From contig NZ_JGYN01000002.1 in NCBI RefSeq assembly GCF_000741165.1, positions 62,001-126,000 of the forward strand: DNA of 64,000 bases, given 5' to 3'. Shown here piece by piece: positions 61,853-64,000 of this stretch (its first letter is position 1; the number at the start of each line of letters is the position of its first letter). Both the position numbers and the translations under genes were made by a program. The DNA is from Bifidobacterium biavatii DSM 23969. GTDB lineage: Bacteria; Actinomycetota; Actinomycetes; Actinomycetales; Bifidobacteriaceae. The notes below the pieces were generated by a model. That model ran no database searches. It had not been told where the DNA came from and was given only the letters and a program-made list of their open reading frames with translations.

Positions 61853-63349
61853 ATGCCTGATTCGCGCACACCGCACGCAACGTCACAGTCCGCATCACCA
61901 ACCAAGTCGCCGCTCACGCCGCACAGCGCGCAACCGCACGCAACCGCCGAACCCGCATCCGCACGGCCGGCGACGCCCGATCACCCGATCCTGCCAATCG
62001 TCATCATGATGATCGGTTCGTTCACCGCCATCCTCAACCAGACGCTCATGACGAGCGCGCTGCCGCATCTCATGCTCGACTTCGGCGTCACCAGCAACAC
62101 CGCGCAGTGGCTGAGCACCGGGTTCATGCTCACCAACGGCATCATGATCCCGATCACCGCGTTTCTCATCCAAAAATTCACCACGCGCCAGCTGTTCTTC
62201 TACGCGATCGGCATGTTCCTGTTCGGCACGCTCGTGTGCCTGTGCGCACCCGGGTTCTGGGTGCTGCTGGTCGGCCGCGTCTTGCAGGCCACCGGCGCGG
62301 GCATCCTCATGCCGCTGTTGCAGACCGTGCTGTTCCTCACGTTCCCGCCGAGCCAGCGCGGCACGGCGATGGGCTGGTTCGGCATGGTCATCGCGTTCGC
62401 GCCGGCGATCGGCCCGACCTTGTCCGGCCTGATCATCGACATGCTGCCGTGGCGTTTCCTGTTCGTGCCGCTCGTGGTGATCGCCGTGGCCGTGCTCGCC
62501 GCCGCGATACCGACGGTGCGCAACGTCACGCCGCAGACCGATCCGACGATCGACGTCCCGTCAGTCGTGCTGTCGACGCTCGGTTTCGGCGGTCTGCTGC
62601 TCGGGTTCTCGTTGGCCGGACAGTCCGGCTGGACGTCCGTCGACACGCTCGTCTCGCTGGCGGTCGGCGCGGTGTCGCTAGTCGCGTTCGTCGCTCGTCA
62701 GCTGCGTCTGCCGCGCCCGCTGCTCAATTTCCGTGTGTTCGCGCGGCCGATGTTCACGCTGCCGATGATCGTGGTCGTGCTGGTGTTCGTCACGTTCATC
62801 TCGACGATGAACATCCTGCCGATGTTCATTCAGAACGTGCTGGGGATGACCGCACTGCAGTCCGGTCTGCTGCTGGCGGGCGGCGGCATCGCCGAAGGCG
62901 TGGTCAATCCGGTCGCCGGCCGCCTGTTCGACCGGGTCGGCATCCGTCGCATCGCTCCCCCGGCGATCGCCGTCGTCGCGGCGGCGTCGTTCGCCTTGTC
63001 GCGGATGGATGCGAATACGCCGGCGTGGTATCCGGCCGTGTTCTTCACGCTGATGATGGCGGGCGTCGCGTTCTGTCTGATGCCGTTGACGACGACCGCG
63101 CTCAACCAGCTCACCGGTCCGCTCATTCCGCATGGCACGGCGATGAACAACACGTTGCGGCAGACGTGCGCGGCGATCGGCATCGCGATCTGCTTCACGG
63201 TCATGACGACGAACACGCGGCCCGCGTCGGTTGCCGGTTCGGCCGCGGCGGGGCTTGCGCATGGTGTGGATGCGGTGTTCGTCGTCTCGACCGTCGTGTC
63301 GGTCGTCGCGTTTGCGTTGTCGCTGATGATTCGCGACGAGCGACGCTGA
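61853..63349 (+). CDS. DHA2-family MFS transporter (EmrB/QacA type)
   Basis: A 498-residue transporter with about 14 helices after a 40-residue Pro/Ala-rich cytoplasmic start. The features LMTSALPHLMLDFGVTSNTA and QWLSTGFMLTNGIMIP (helices 1-2) and LLVGRVLQATGAGILMPLLQ (helix 4) are those of EmrB/QacA-like drug:proton antiporters. It probably exports toxic or antimicrobial compounds. The start MPDSRT is behind AAAGGGG. A second transporter of the same family lies convergent at the window edge. Confidence 0.92.
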   Translation: MPDSRTPHATSQSASPTKSPLTPHSAQPHATAEPASARPATPDHPILPIVIMMIGSFTAILNQTLMTSALPHLMLDFGVTSNTAQWLSTGFMLTNGIMIPITAFLIQKFTTRQLFFYAIGMFLFGTLVCLCAPGFWVLLVGRVLQATGAGILMPLLQTVLFLTFPPSQRGTAMGWFGMVIAFAPAIGPTLSGLIIDMLPWRFLFVPLVVIAVAVLAAAIPTVRNVTPQTDPTIDVPSVVLSTLGFGGLLLGFSLAGQSGWTSVDTLVSLAVGAVSLVAFVARQLRLPRPLLNFRVFARPMFTLPMIVVVLVFVTFISTMNILPMFIQNVLGMTALQSGLLLAGGGIAEGVVNPVAGRLFDRVGIRRIAPPAIAVVAAASFALSRMDANTPAWYPAVFFTLMMAGVAFCLMPLTTTALNQLTGPLIPHGTAMNNTLRQTCAAIGIAICFTVMTTNTRPASVAGSAAAGLAHGVDAVFVVSTVVSVVAFALSLMIRDERR

Positions 63350-63454
63350 CGGTTACGGTTACGGACGCGCGGCTGCCGTTCGTCGGTCGCGTGGCAGCCT
63401 TCCCTCGCTCATCGGGTGAGTATCCTACGGAAATCCACGCCGGACACCCACCCG

Positions 63455-64000
63455 CTACGCTTCCTTCAGTTCCGGAGCGCGGCGCGTCGAGAAGCGGAAC
63501 ATGAGCGCGGCGAGCACGACGCCGACCACGGCCATGCCGGCAAGCACCCACATGCTGGAGGAGAAGCCTCGCACATAAGACGCGGCCTCGCCCGCGCCGT
63601 TCCGGGCCGCGGCGGCGGAGAATTCGGACAGCAGCGCGCTGGCCACGGCCGTGCCGATCGCGCCGGCCAGCTGCTGCACGGTGTTCATCACCGCGGAACC
63701 GTCGGCGTTGAGCCGTGCGGGCAGCTGGTTCAGCGCGTGGGTCTGGTCGGGCACGAGCACGAATCCGGAGAACGCCATGAACACCGCGTAGGCGACGGCC
63801 ACCGCCGCCACGTTGCCGGATGCGACGACAAGCGCCCCATCCATCACGGTCACGACCACGAACCCGGTCATGATGAACTTCGGCGGGAAATGGTTTTTGA
63901 GCGCCCCGCCGATCATCGGCGCCGCAATCGCGCCGACTACAGCGCCGGGCAGCAGCGTCAGCGCCGCGGGCAGACTGCCCAATCCGAAGCCGCGCTGCAG
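63455..64000 (-). CDS. DHA2-family MFS transporter, C-terminal part (cut by window edge)
   Basis: The frame is open to the right edge, so about 181 C-terminal residues are visible. They contain four or five helices: LPAALTLLPGAVVGAIAAP, FIMTGFVVVTVMDGALVVAS, the segment FSGFVLVPDQTHALNQLPARL, and TVQQLAGAIGTAVASALL near the end. The last motif matches LRQTCAAIGIAICFTVM of the neighbour at 61853-63349, so both are the same family. Convergent with that gene; the 105-bp gap holds no clear terminator. Confidence 0.88.
   Translation of the reverse strand: MQRGFGLGSLPAALTLLPGAVVGAIAAPMIGGALKNHFPPKFIMTGFVVVTVMDGALVVASGNVAAVAVAYAVFMAFSGFVLVPDQTHALNQLPARLNADGSAVMNTVQQLAGAIGTAVASALLSEFSAAAARNGAGEAASYVRGFSSSMWVLAGMAVVGVVLAALMFRFSTRRAPELKEA

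Overview
The window looks like a chromosomal segment of a high-GC actinomycete, most likely a Bifidobacterium. Reasons: high GC throughout, strong AAGGAG-type ribosome binding sites, many LacI-type regulators and operators, LplABC-type glycan importers without their own ATPase, and accessory proteins often seen in bifidobacteria (VanZ/RDD membrane protein, DUF4432 epimerase-like protein, DUF3737 protein). The genus call is inference; no rRNA or other taxonomic marker is present. I found no tRNA, rRNA, CRISPR array, insertion sequence or phage gene.

Layout. 1-3245: a heterodimeric ABC exporter (one half cut by the window edge) with a MarR regulator and two matching operators. 3390-8611: a redox module of TIM-barrel isomerase/epimerase, large FAD protein, SDR and Gfo/Idh/MocA oxidoreductase. 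8864-30797: a glycan island with a beta-helix glycosidase, two paralogous lipoprotein binding proteins, a 2-hydroxyacid dehydrogenase-like protein, a 1344-residue heparinase II/III-like protein, a LacI regulator, an alpha/beta hydrolase, a DUF624 protein, two LplB/LplC-type permeases, and a GH28 enzyme. A YefM/RelE-like toxin-antitoxin pair sits inside it. 31243-35230: a truncated MFS gene, a YdcF-like protein, a VanZ/RDD protein and a DUF4143 ATPase. 35318-47753: a second glycan block with a TIM-barrel protein, GH43, alginate-lyase-like protein, GH36 alpha-galactosidase, LacI regulator, KDPG aldolase, KDG kinase and a second 2-hydroxyacid dehydrogenase-like protein. 48579-64000: housekeeping and accessory genes (AEC transporter, aldo/keto reductase, DUF3737, two TetR regulators, a MacB-type ABC system, a two-component system, a DUF4432 protein, two DHA2 MFS transporters).

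How it may work together (inference). Lipoproteins and permeases import acidic oligosaccharides, borrowing an ATPase encoded elsewhere. Lyase-like proteins (heparinase and alginate-lyase folds), GH28, GH43 and GH36 depolymerise them. The oxidoreductases process the unusual sugars. KDG kinase and KDPG aldolase turn 2-keto-3-deoxygluconate into pyruvate and glyceraldehyde 3-phosphate, an Entner-Doudoroff tail that would be unusual beside the bifid shunt. Two operator families tie the genes together: GTAAC-NN-GTTAC sites (probably the LacI protein at 20717-21850) and GGTAAGCGCTTTCC-like sites (probably the LacI protein at 43177-44277). The binding-protein and permease promoters carry both.

The most unusual non-coding signal is a family of 41-bp imperfect palindromes (GTCACGCGATGG...CCATCGCGTGAC) in three intergenic clusters. 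Their unit-to-unit spacings (51, 52, 53, 62, 73, 82, 93 bp) all fall close to whole numbers of helical turns. I do not recognise this family.
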